From: Notospermus geniculatus | Lineage: Eukaryota > Nemertea > Pilidiophora > Heteronemertea > Lineidae | Direction: 5' to 3' | Assembly (NCBI GenBank): GCA_002633025.1 | Contig: NMRB01000068.1 | Coordinates: 352,894-416,893, forward strand | DNA length: 64,000 nucleotides | Shown: positions 28,701-36,712 of the stretch, piece after piece | How the letters are laid out: each line of letters starts with the position of its first letter | Numbering within the stretch: position 1 is the first letter of the stretch | Notes under the pieces: model-generated | Databases searched by the model: none | Told to the model about the DNA's origin: nothing | Seen by the model: the letters and a program-made list of their open reading frames with translations, nothing else | Made by a program: the position numbers and the translations under genes

Positions 28701-31700
28701 ATAATGTCTTGATGATATCTTCATCGGCAGAAGTAATTCATTCTCGAGGCTATCTCAGATCACGTGAGAATGTGCGGGGTACTGACAGGAGGGTGGTGAT
28801 AAAACCCGAAGGGACGAAGGTGCCACTTCAGTTTGGTGTGGACGAAAACGGACTCCATGCATGCCGTGTCTGTTGCCGACATCAGCTCAGTCAGATACCA
28901 GCATAATATCTTACCTACTGAGTAAACGTTATAGAAGAACAAGAAAAAAAATTCTAGCAATGACAATGGGAAAGGTTCTCTTTCTCTATATTATCTGAAT
29001 CATGCTAAGTTCGTGGTTGCTCAAGAATATTCCCTAGAAAATCTAGAAAAGTGCTGTAATGTATTTACCTGCAAAACATTACCACAATCTCTCCAACAAT
29101 AATCCATTGCTAACCAAATCAGAACCAAACTGGTCGATACAAAATCCTTTCACAGAACATAACACCAAGTTTTGTTGGGTATATCAGAATACCAGAGTCA
29201 TTCACGGTCTGTAGACGACTCGGTGGGCTGTAGACTCTCCGTCTGTAGGATCAGCTCGGCTTGGCGAAGCTTTTTAAGGGGATTTAAAGGTCCCAAACCA
29301 CTCAGACGAATCTCAATAATACCTGTCAATCACGGTCACCGTCTCAGTCAAGCCATTTGTGGCTTTATTCTTGAAACAATTGCTCTATTTCCTAAGGTCA
29401 AGCACCAATTGGAGATACTTGGCAAATTGATCTCACCATGGTTCCATTGTGTGACTGTCGTGAACAGCTACTTTTCCGCTGGGAGGCTACCATTATCATA
29501 GCCGAACGATTCTTCTTTTTGAAACAATTGTAACGCTTGATACTAGAAAATTGCTGCCTACGCAGCGGGGAGTCGTCAGCACCGGAACACCCCACCGACA
29601 GCTCCCAATATTTGGTTAAAAACGTTATACCATTGAATGAAATTGGCGCCGTGAGGTTCAGAAATTGCTAAAGATACATGATCTTTTCTGATTTTATGAA
29701 ACTCACAATGATGCCAGCATCTTGTAATGTACATATTCAAACTGTCTTATTCCTCTGAAAAGTATCGGGCTTTTGTGTGCAGCTGTAAGCCAGAAATGCC
29801 TTATATACACAGCCGCAGAACCCGAGTCACGAAACGATATCGGAGCGAATGTACGAGTACACAATAGATTGTCAAACTCTTTCATTGACAAGTCAGATAT
29901 TTCAATCTGCGCTTTATAGAGGCAAATGTTCATCAGCGTTCTCTCAATTCCGGCTAACCGAGGCTAAACTGATTTGCATCAATATTGAATAGGTCACACA
30001 CGTCAGACGTTCTAAAATAACCCGATCACGGCTCAGGATCACTCCCGTAAGGCTATTGATACAGCAGCCCCTTCAATATTCACCGTGTCCGGCCCGTGAT
30101 AACTTGATCTGTGCATTTCAAATGTGCCCGGCAAGCATGGCAAGTGGCTAAATACAGCCTCTAGTCTTGCCCCTTGCTTGGTACGGCCGTTGGGACTGAT
30201 TTCTCTGTTTTACACTCTTCATCAGGTTTGATAGGCAAAAACGTGCGTAAGTTCATCAAGACTGGTTTGTGAAAATAAAAATTCTCTTCAAATAATGATA
30301 GTTGCTTTGGTGTATCGCAACGTCATGTTCCTCATCAGTCTATAAAATTTACCATTGCCTCGGTTTTGTACAATTCACCAATGACTTGGTTTTGTAACAA
30401 TTTACCAAATGACTTGGTTTTGTAACAATTTACCAATGACTTGGTTTTGTAACAATTTACCAATGACTTGGTTTTGTAACAATTTACCAATGACTTGGTT
30501 TTGTAACAATTTACCAATGATGACTTGGTTTTGTAACAACTTACCAATGACGTGGTTTTGTAACAATTTACCAATGACGTGGTTTTGTAACAATTTACCA
30601 ATGACTTGGTTTTGTAACAATTTACCAATGACTTGGTTTTGTAACAATTTACCAATGACTTGGTTTTGTAACAATTTACCAATGACTTGGTTTTGTAACA
30701 ATTTACCAATGACTTGGTTTTGTAATTTATCAATGACTTGACATTTCAAGACTTGTTTTAACAATTTACCAAAGCAATGACTCGACGTTTCAAAAATATT
30801 CTAAAAGATGATGTCATCTTGTCACCCACAACAGCGCCATGGTTACCGCTATCACCGAAATACTAACTGCAAGTATCCTTTTCGCAGTGGTAACCCCCTG
30901 AAATTTATCCTCCATTACCGGAACATTTCAATGATGGGGGAGTCTGCCATAACTGCCCATGGCTCACCAGCGGGGAGTTCTTCATGGGGACGTAGTGGAC
31001 CCTGAGGAGACCATATCCGCCAATGCAATTGATGGACAAGAAACCAATGCACGTATTGTCTTTGGCACAACATACCATGGTTGATATTCAACTGACTCGT
31101 CACTCGGCGACCATCTTGATGAAATGTGCCCGAGTGAATGCTATTGAGAAGCATAATAGCACTGGAGCAGTCCTGTGAAACATTGCAAAGCCAAATCATA
31201 ATGGTGTTTTCCTTGGCATTCAGTTTAAATGGATTAAGAATTGATGTTATTCTAACGTTTCGTTCGCTTCGCTAATTTTCTCTCTAGCCTGATTAATTTT
31301 CACTATTTATCATCAAAATGGCCCTGTGATGAAATTAAACACGTGTGTGTTAGCATTGGACAGGACACTGTGTATGAGAAGTATACACGGTTTATGGGAC
31401 AGTAACCCAGCGTAACACGATACCCATAGCAGATTAGAGGGATAAGGGGGACTGGTATGGTGGCTCTCGTGATATTTGGGGTGAGCGCTAATCACCAGTT
31501 ATTGATCTGAAGCTGCAACCACTGGCCGAAGGAACGCCATCATCATATGAATGAAGTAAAACTTTATTCATCTTGAGTACATGTAGAGTGGTTTTCCATC
31601 TAACGTAATGAAATTGAAGAAAATATTAAATTAAACTTAACAGGTGTGGCGTTTTTCGAATTCTACATCAATGTGCCTGTAGGTTTTCACAGAAAATCAA

Positions 31701-34700
31701 GCATAGACCATGCTGAAGACGAAAAGGGAGCCTAAGAACACGTTATGTCCTAAAAACTGAGAAATTCTGTAATGTTGTTTAAAAATTCTGTGCGAACTTC
31801 GACAACAAAATGAAATTCAAACACTCACTACAAGATACAAGGTGCATGCCGTTAAATGATCGCGTATACACGAGAAGTGTTTCGGGAAGTCGATGGGCCT
31901 AGTTCGATGTGAAAGCTGTCGAAAAGTTCAAAGGCCAAGGCATAAAAATGTAAAAAAAGGAAAGCTAGATCAATGAATTAAAATAAGTAAAATCTAATTA
32001 TATACGTAACTGTCACCGACCGGTAGCCTGTTTGAGCCACGCGGCGCAGAATCTTGGAGGTCCGTGGATAACAAGGAGTAATTGAAGAGAAATTAATCAT
32101 TTTGCGCTTATTTACCGAATATGATCATTTCACTGGTGACCTGGGCTGCATCATCAGTTGAAAGATACCTAGCCTACTGCGTACCAGTCGGTCTGAACTT
32201 GCAGGTCAAACTAACCACTTAAATGTGACGAGGATCGAAAGAGATCAATCTTTATTAATTATACATCACCCGGCATTGTGTTGATTCATAAAATAATCGC
32301 CGTCTCATTATCAGATCAGCTCCTAATGAAAATGCAATTAACGCGACCCTATTGTCACTTTCCTTCGGATGTGCATGCTCCATCTTCAAATGTCTTTTTA
32401 AATGTCGTCGGTTTTTGGCGGTAACTTGTGATACCATCAAAAAAGTTAAGTAATGTTGTGATCAACATTATGACTTTAACATCTACATGTATGTCGAGAG
32501 TTTACATAATACGGTTATATACTAGATATGTTCCGATAACAAAACGATTAATATGCATAAGGCAAATGTAAATCTTTAGAAACTAGCTATCAAGTGGTCT
32601 CGTACCACATTCACAATAACGTCAAATTTATATTATCGGCAGTATACTGAATAAATTTACACATAAGATAAGTAACTTTCCTTTTAAAATTGCTCGAACG
32701 TAAGCTTGAAATATATAAAGATTAATTCTTGTTTACAAAAATAATCAAATATTTTTTACTCATCGGAATGGAACTGACATCGTAAAAATTTCGTGGTTAC
32801 GAAAATGAATTAAAATTTCGGACGTCGACGTGAAGAAAAAGACCAATAAACATCTGTAAAAATCGGACTTTGTGTTTCCTATGATAATAGAAAAATTGAT
32901 TTGAAACACGGCAGCAGGAGAAATTTCTTGTTTGAAGTATTTCCCGCCTATAATATCTGTTTCCTTTGCCCTTCGCATGTATGCAAAGAAATCTAAAGTA
33001 CGTCAGCCGACAGTAATGCTTCTATCTCCAAACAGTCATATAGTAACCTACTTACTGTTACAGTATCTCTCCTTAATTTTTTGGACCCATTTTGTCGCAA
33101 ATCTTATTTGTTTAAAGTAAAAAAGGATGGTTTTCTATAGATATGTTTAATGGTTTACTACTTCAAAGAAGTTGATTTAATTTACACTTTAAATAGATAA
33201 ATATTGATACCATCAGATTTGGAATTTGAATNATCAAATATTTTTTACTCATCGGAATGGAACTGACATCGTAAAAATTTCGTGGTTACGAAAATGAATT
33301 AAAATTTCGGACGTCGACGTGAAGAAAAAGACCAATAAACATCTGTAAAAATCCGACTTTGTGTTTCCTAAAAAATTGATTTGAAACCCAGGAGCAGGAG
33401 AAATTTCTTGTTTGAAGTATTTCTCGCCTATAATATCTTTTTCCTTTGCCCTTCGCATGTATGCAAAGAAATCTAAAGTACGTCAGTCGACAGTAATGCT
33501 TCTATCTCCAAACAGTCGTATAGTAACCTACTTACTGTTACAACAGTATCTCTCCTTAATTTTTTGGACGAGCCCATTTTGTCGCAAATCTTATTTGTTT
33601 AAAGTAAAAAAGGATGGTTTTCTATAGATATGTTTAATGGTTTACTACTTCAAAGAAGTTGATTTAATTTGCACTTTAAATAGATAAATATTGATACCAT
33701 CAGATTTGGAATTTGAATATACTCGCACTTTGATAAAAGGAAGCTTAGATTTCATTCTTAATTCACATAGAATTTCTTTGAAATATAACATCATAGATAC
33801 GCGGGTTGAATATTAAGTAACAGCGGGAATACACTTGATCGAGTACTTAAAATTTAACATAAGGCTGCAATTAAAATTGGTTTGGGTCAGATCACTCCAT
33901 GGTCTGTTGATGGCACTCATCTTCTAAAAATTCGGTTGCATTTTCATTTATCATCACAAAATGGACGAGAATACATCACTTAATGTAATCATCATTACAT
34001 ATAATTGAATATGATTAGAATGGATTATGATGGTGTAAGTATACAGTGAGGGTCACACCAACCATGTCAATTACAACCCTCGGGTCAACCTAATGGTAAA
34101 ACTTATTGATTTCTGAAATTAGCAACTCTGCTTCACTTCAGGCCATCAGTTGCGATGCCATAATCTTCTCGTGGTGAGAAGCATTAATCCGCCTGGCTAA
34201 ACTTGATGATATATCAGTCAATGATTCAATAATATAGCGATCAGTTTGCCGGGGTTATAATCAATGGTTTATTAGACGTCGTGTGGCGGGAGTTTGAATG
34301 GGGATTGTGATAGTCAGATGTCATATTGAGAGAGCCCGGAGACACACACGTGTGCTGAGTACAAAATTGTGGAATGAATGGAGTTTTTTAACGGCCTGTT
34401 TCCATCTCTACATGTCATGTGTCCCATACCTCTGATGTAGAGTGTTGTGTAATGTAGTGAGTTCTTGCAATGTAAAATAAACGGTATTTGTCACAATCCA
34501 AGTTGTGTCATCCAACAAAAGGTTTATCACTCATTTACACGCATGCCGTCAAACATTTTATAACTAAGTCAACCTAATGTTCATCAATTTTTTACGGCTC
34601 TAGGGTATGACAATTCTTCTATATAATAAGTGGGAAAGTATTTTTAAATAACCACCCCACTAACATTTATTTTCCCATACCGTGACTGTTCGTAATGTCA

Positions 34701-34880
34701 TTTGATTTATCTAATGTATCTCTATGAAGTGGTATTCAATTGACACTTGAGTTTAAAAATATAGGTATACAATTAGTATAAAATGTTAAATATGAATCAA
34801 CTTACCTGACTTTGCGCTAGTGACGTTGACAGACTCGACGTGGTGGTGATATAAGACGAACCGAGATGAGGTAGCGACAT
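4143..34880 (-). CDS. Irx: Iroquois-class TALE homeobox transcription factor, five coding exons, 462 aa
   Basis: Nuclear DNA-binding protein of the Iroquois family, which patterns neural, mesodermal and appendage tissue in bilaterians. Spliced model on the minus strand: join(34880-34806, 25153-24932, 10178-10069, 8061-7724, 4786-4143). Exon lengths are 75, 222, 110, 338 and 644 nt, summing to 463 codons including stop. Introns have phases 0, 0, 2 and 1, all GT/AG. In the predicted protein, residues about 33-45 carry the conserved [14 protein letters not shown] block, about 93-99 SAFYSPL, about 145-207 the TALE homeodomain with NPYPT and [14 protein letters not shown], about 214-243 an acidic stretch, and about 304-316 the Iro box [13 protein letters not shown]. 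From memory, the N-terminal part resembles Drosophila araucan/caupolican more than vertebrate IRX. Family membership is certain. The orthology group within Irx and the exact start are inferred, because no transcript evidence is available. Confidence 0.93.
4787..7723 (-). other. Irx intron 4 (phase 1)
   Basis: About 2.9 kb between the homeodomain exon and the Iro-box exon. It contains no recognised coding or mobile element. A phrase TTACAGACCAATTT occurs twice close together near 5593 and 5623. The rest is unremarkable AT-rich sequence. Confidence 0.8.
7724..8061 (-). CDS. Irx: Irx coding exon 4 (TALE homeodomain)
   Basis: The acceptor is CTTTTCAG before 8061 and the donor CGG|GTGAGT at 7724/7723. 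The exon has 338 nt, entering in phase 2 and leaving in phase 1. It carries the whole homeodomain: [16 protein letters not shown] leads into helix 1 ([12 protein letters not shown]), then the TALE three-residue loop extension with NPYPTKGEK, helix 2 ([10 protein letters not shown]) and recognition helix 3 ([18 protein letters not shown]). Trp-Phe-x-Asn and the basic cluster are intact, so DNA binding should be preserved. After MTWSPRNR the exon encodes an acidic Asp/Gly-rich stretch and ends SSDTG, where the Gly codon is split. Confidence 0.98.
8062..10068 (-). other. Irx intron 3 (phase 2)
   Basis: About 2.0 kb between the linker exon and the homeodomain exon. It contains one ambiguous base at 9431, inside a minus-strand open frame of 133 codons (9363-9764) that I do not recognise. 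That frame has no flanking splice structure that fits the gene and may be chance or an old repeat. Confidence 0.8.
10069..10178 (-). CDS. Irx: Irx coding exon 3 (110 nt linker exon)
   Basis: The acceptor TATCTTTGCAG ends at 10179 and the donor CAG|GTAAGT sits at 10069/10068. The exon enters in phase 0 and leaves in phase 2, which is exactly what exons 2 and 4 require. The 36 codons encode [18 protein letters not shown], then [18 protein letters not shown], with a final Ser codon split across the junction. The YYPYDP and AWxxLxxP pattern between SAFYSPL and the homeodomain is the known Irx linker. The exon is too short for an ordinary ORF search and was found by looking for the missing linker and the missing phase change. 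Confidence 0.93.
12932..13188. mobile_element. Foldback element of about 257 bp with long imperfect inverted arms
   Basis: The left arm from GCGAGTAAGAAATGAAAG through GGGAATTTTGGCAC to TTTCAATTTCTCAA pairs with the right arm read in reverse. Arms are about 105 bp with several mismatches, and the spacer contains TGACATGGCATCTCGTC. No target duplication is clear. Confidence 0.65.
14600..14742. repeat. Short minisatellite of about 20-bp units ending at an N
   Basis: Some seven degenerate units of the type GATTACCAAAACTACAATT follow one another and stop at the N at 14743. The array is probably longer in the real genome, with the N standing for an unresolved part. Confidence 0.8.
15003..15132. 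mobile_element. 130-bp inverted-repeat element (MITE-like)
   Basis: Termini GGTTCATTGGCGCACGGAT and, inverted, GGTTCATTGGCACACGGAT match with one mismatch over 19 bases and continue with TCCG-rich arms. TT occurs on both outer sides but is too short to call as a target duplication. Confidence 0.65.
15556..15771 (-). mobile_element. tRNA-derived SINE, copy 1
   Basis: Read on the minus strand, the head has an A-box-like TAGCCTATTAG (15758-15748) and a perfect B box GGTTCGAATCC (15714-15704), the internal RNA polymerase III promoter of tRNA genes. The tail ends near a GGCCAAGCTTTGGCTTCGGG segment at 15556-15584. A second copy with the same order of blocks lies at 45735-45965. The A box deviates from consensus and no clean cloverleaf forms, so this is a SINE rather than a functional tRNA gene. 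Confidence 0.7.
17268..17480 (-). other. Unrecognised Ser/Lys-rich open frame inside Irx intron 2
   Basis: From an ATG near 17462 the minus strand encodes [20 protein letters not shown], then a Ser-rich segment and NMYVLERQ, followed by a stop about 20 codons later. The composition is protein-like, but there is no domain, no homolog known to me and no fitting phase for the Irx transcript. Most likely chance. Confidence 0.12.
17994..18940. repeat. Complex tandem repeat tract, period near 317 bp, with nested foldback
   Basis: GATGCGGGAAGTGTGGATGTT occurs at 17994 and 18311, followed both times by GACGAGGAACGTA and CGGCCGC. A decayed third occurrence lies near 18757. The phrases TTGGGCCACAAGC and GCCTCTGCG recur four times at about 18267, 18413, 18727 and 18797. 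The Harbinger-like foldback at 18576-18722 is inserted in it. Confidence 0.7.
18576..18722. mobile_element. 147-bp foldback MITE, Harbinger-like, TTA target duplication
   Basis: Nearly perfect inverted arms of about 65 bp begin AGCGGGTGATCCAC and end with the complement, with a spacer of about 15 nt. The element is flanked on both sides by TTA (18573-18575 and 18723-18725). A 3-bp TWA target site is typical of PIF/Harbinger transposons. It is non-autonomous and has no coding capacity. The superfamily call rests only on the 3-bp target site. Confidence 0.75.
23309..24223. repeat. Tandem duplicate block 1, copy A (probable allelic assembly duplicate)
   Basis: This block matches 24225-25146 over its whole length with scattered substitutions and small indels. 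Both copies begin GACCTCGAGTGCAGGATTAT and both end at the Irx exon 2 ATG. The single N at 24224 lies exactly at the junction. Confidence 0.85.
24008..24223 (-). pseudogene. Assembly-duplicate copy of Irx exon 2, cut by N at its ATG
   Basis: This interval is base-for-base the same as 24932-25147 as far as I can read, including the donor GTAAGT. It ends at the ATG, where base 24224 is N. It lacks the acceptor and first two codons. The surrounding intron sequence matches the neighbouring block with scattered substitutions and indels, as expected for two alleles. It is probably not a real second exon or a biological pseudogene, but the same exon entered twice. Confidence 0.8.
24225..25146. repeat. 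Tandem duplicate block 1, copy B (contains the complete Irx exon 2)
   Basis: Second copy of the block beginning at 23309. This copy continues into the intact acceptor of Irx exon 2, so it is the one used in the gene model. Confidence 0.85.
24932..25153 (-). CDS. Irx: Irx coding exon 2 (N-terminal conserved block)
   Basis: The acceptor is TTTTGACAG at 25154 and the donor TTG|GTAAGT at 24932/24931. Both ends are phase 0, and the exon has 222 nt or 74 codons. It encodes [17 protein letters not shown], then [15 protein letters not shown], and ends in DPSAFYSPL. This series is diagnostic of invertebrate Iroquois N-termini. The role of this N-terminal part is poorly defined even in well studied family members. 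An ATG at 25147 lies two codons inside the exon, so a shorter protein starting here is possible if exon 1 were wrong. A second copy of this exon at 24008-24223 is treated as an assembly duplicate. Confidence 0.92.
26021..26395. repeat. Tandem direct repeat, two units of about 186 bp
   Basis: AATTAAACACCAAGCACCC starts each unit, near 26023 and 26214. Both continue through the same ATACGA and CATCTTTGAAGACC phrases and end with GAATTCTCAGT. The units differ by several indels. No N separates them, so this is probably a genuine older duplication. Confidence 0.8.
26396..27783. repeat. Tandem duplicate block 2, copy A
   Basis: Starts TTATCCCACGATATCTGAA and ends GGGTATATCAG. It is near-identical to 27785-29187, with small indels such as an extra AGATTTGAAG segment in the other copy. 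A single N at 27784 marks the junction. Intronic, no coding content recognised. Confidence 0.85.
27785..29187. repeat. Tandem duplicate block 2, copy B
   Basis: Second copy of 26396-27783, starting and ending with the same words. Matching open frames in the two copies (for example near 27152 and 28553) diverge through indels, consistent with non-coding sequence. Confidence 0.85.
30355..30750. repeat. 27-bp minisatellite, about 13 units
   Basis: The unit is TGACTTGGTTTTGTAACAAT followed by TTACCAA. It repeats about 13 times with few changes: two units have ACGTGG, and 1- and 3-bp insertions occur near 30407 and 30520. Because 27 is divisible by 3, every frame stays open and yields repetitive peptides on both strands that should not be read as proteins. 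Ends are degenerate. Confidence 0.95.
32744..33231. repeat. Tandem duplicate block 3, copy A
   Basis: Starts ATCAAATATTTTTTACTCAT and ends GGAATTTGAAT. It matches 33233-33718 with small indels, and N at 33232 marks the junction. Intronic. Confidence 0.85.
33233..33718. repeat. Tandem duplicate block 3, copy B
   Basis: Second copy of 32744-33231. It differs, for example, by loss of a short ATGATAATAG-like segment and by a small insertion near 33541. Confidence 0.85.
34806..34880 (-). CDS. Irx: Irx coding exon 1 (25 codons, start exon)
   Basis: ATG at 34880 opens [20 protein letters not shown] and continues for five more codons to a perfect donor CAG|GTAAGT at 34806/34805, phase 0. An in-frame TGA lies 18 nt upstream of the ATG, so no longer start exists in this frame. 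The next exon also begins in phase 0. The MSxPxxG start followed by Ser/Thr-rich sequence resembles the usual Irx start, in which MSYPQFGYPY leads into a Ser/Thr stretch and a CCE motif. The exon is assigned by position, phase, donor quality and this loose resemblance. RNA evidence could replace it with another start exon. Confidence 0.72.
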
Positions 34881-35700
34881 GTTGACCCAGCGTTGTCAAC
34901 CGAATGATTAAAGTCAAATTAATTACAATAGGATTAATCGATTTCCTTGAGAGCCCAAGTGATGCTGTGTTATTTGGGAAGAAAATCCTGCATAATTTAA
35001 TAGATTCCTTGGTAAAGTCCAATGATATAGCTCTAAGTGTAAGACAAGATGCTAGTTCCTTTTTCTGTGGGTAACTTAAGCCGTTTGACGCAAATATGAC
35101 CGTTACAGTGTACTTTATTTCTCCGGTGGAGGTAGTATATCCAGGCAGGAAACTGCCTGAGTCATCGACACAGGTGGATGAATATCACTGTGACAGGTAG
35201 ACCGGCGAACTTAAAGAATTAAGGTCCAAATCCATAAGATATCTAGAGATAGCCTGTTTTTTTCTAAGTCCCAGTGACACCAAAGGGTCATTGATAACTC
35301 TTAATCCATAGCAGAAATAACTTTCCATAGATTGCTACTTGAACGACACCCAAATACGGCTTAGACTTTAGTATAGTCACCGACATGATGGTACACCTCC
35401 GACTGCCAATCAGCGCGCCTCTACGTCAGCGCGTCCGTCAGGTGTAACGAAGCATTTGATTAGTTGAGCCGCACTGCCCCTTGGCGCCATTAGCAGTGGA
35501 GATCTCAACGAGCCGCGCGTAGCCACGCCTTACGCTGTGATCGACAAAAGACACATCATAAACCACGGGGGCTCGGCGATCATGCCAATATTTAAACTAG
35601 CCGTATTAAGGTTCTTTCTTCGATATAAAGATAATTATTGTAAGCTTTGGATAATGGGTATAGCGTAGGCACAGGACAGTTTTCTGTCCAAAATGATCTG
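34881..35700 (-). promoter_or_regulatory. Irx 5' UTR and promoter-like GC-rich interval
   Basis: Upstream of the start codon the minus strand shows no good acceptor close by, so a continuous 5' leader is likely. The interval 35390-35570 is clearly GC- and CpG-richer than its surroundings. On the minus strand it includes a GATTGGC (inverted CCAAT) box, GGCGTGGC, TGACGTAG and TAATGGCGCC motifs. TATA-like CTTTATATCG and TTTAAATA lie just upstream near 35585-35630. A transcription start around 35.4-35.6 kb is inference. Near 34900-34940 there is an ATCGATTAATCC-type homeodomain/Otx-like site. Confidence 0.4.
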
Positions 35701-36411
35701 ACAACAAATGGTGGAAGTAAATTGAACGTGTTATAAGAAGGAGTTCGTCAAATCATGGGTCATTTGACCTGTCAAAACGAAGAATATCTATAGATAAACA
35801 AGTGAGTGTCGAACTTTACATGGATTCCAGGCATAGTCAGCGTTAATGTGCTCGTCTACACTAAGTAGAGCAGTTCCATTAGTGCTCCTTATCATGTACG
35901 TGGTTTGTATTTAGAAATGGATACGAAAACAACTTCGTGGTGTCCTCCTCGCGTAACAACTCCTCAGACAAACACTGTAAAAAACAAAAACTGTTGGAAA
36001 ATAAATGTAAGGTTTCTGTACAAGGGGCAATGGTCCGCTTTGATGTAATAATATCGCATGGGAGGAACTGCAATTCAGCCATGTTAACATTGTAAGTGAA
36101 ACCTCATCCAGCTCGTGCCAAAATAAATCGGAATTGTCCAAACCCAGGTGAGCACAAAACACCACGGCCCTTCAAAACAACATTAACTAGAAAAATAAAG
36201 GTTTGAAATGAATTAAAGTTTCATAAGCGTGTAGGAAACGTGTCAAGCTTTGCCATGCCGGTTAGCTTACCAAAACTATAAAACATTGGAATTTTGATTG
36301 TATGGCTGGGCGAATTTTTGATGAAATTTAAGAACCCACTCCAACCCATCGTCAACTAAAACGTAAAATTGGCGAATGATTCTGCTTCTAATTTATTACA
36401 ATGGTACCAGG

Positions 36412-36537
36412 GGTAGCGAGCATGAAGGGGTCGTAACCCTACGTCTGGCCTAAGCCAGGCGTAGTGCTCGTTGTGGCCCTTGCACTACGCCTGGTTTAGG
36501 CCTGACGTAGTGTTACGACCTCTTTATGCTCGCTACC
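36412..36537. mobile_element. 126-bp foldback element with CCAGG flanking repeats
   Basis: Long inverted arms start GGTAGCGAGCAT and end with the complement. Internal matching words are GTCGTAAC, TACGTC and CCAGGCGTAGTG. CCAGG stands directly on both sides (36407-36411 and 36538-36542), consistent with a 5-bp target duplication. Non-coding; superfamily not assigned. Confidence 0.7.
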
Positions 36538-36579
36538 CCAGGATCGTATCATCAACAGTACCCACACATCTACGACAGT

Positions 36580-36650
36580 ACCAACAGAAGTTCATTGCTT
36601 GTAAAGGCGTTTGACACAGTGTGGCACATTTTGAGGGTGGTTGGAAATGA
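36580..36650. repeat. Left arm of a 1.9-kb-spaced inverted repeat pair
   Basis: ACCAACAGAAGTTCATTGC, GTTTGACACAGTGTGGCAC and ATTTTGAGGGTGGTTG recur in inverted orientation at 38455-38555. These could be two copies of one dispersed repeat or the ends of a larger element. Confidence 0.65.
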
Positions 36651-36676
36651 GGTTGTTTCCAAACTGACTTTCACTG

Positions 36677-36712
36677 TCAGGGCCGAAGCCATGACATTAT
36701 TATTGGCCCTGA
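36677..36712. repeat. Isolated SINE-tail-like hairpin
   Basis: TCAGGGCCGAAGCC and GGCCCTGA bracket a short AT-rich loop. The same GGGCCGAAGCC and ATTATTGGC words occur at the tails of the two SINEs at 15556 and 45735. This is probably a fragment of the same family. Confidence 0.5.

Larger units (their letters stand above)
25154..34805 (-). other. Irx intron 1 (phase 0)
   Basis: About 9.7 kb as assembled. At least 1.9 kb of this appears to be allelic sequence counted twice (26396-29187 and 32744-33718). It also holds a tandem pair near 26021-26395 and a 27-bp minisatellite near 30355-30750. The interval 33720-34800 is AT-rich and plain. Confidence 0.75.

Noticed and set aside
30355-30750. Possible CRISPR array
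   Set aside because: The repeats are contiguous with no unique spacers, and the sequence is from an animal genome.
30335-30764. Three overlapping repetitive open frames of 110-132 codons
   Set aside because: They are translations of the 27-bp minisatellite in different frames. The unit length being a multiple of three keeps all frames open.
36601-36660. KAFDTVWH peptide resembling a LINE reverse transcriptase motif
   Set aside because: Only these eight residues match. The following residues do not continue the reverse transcriptase pattern, and the same DNA recurs as a short inverted repeat at 38490-38555 without coding context.
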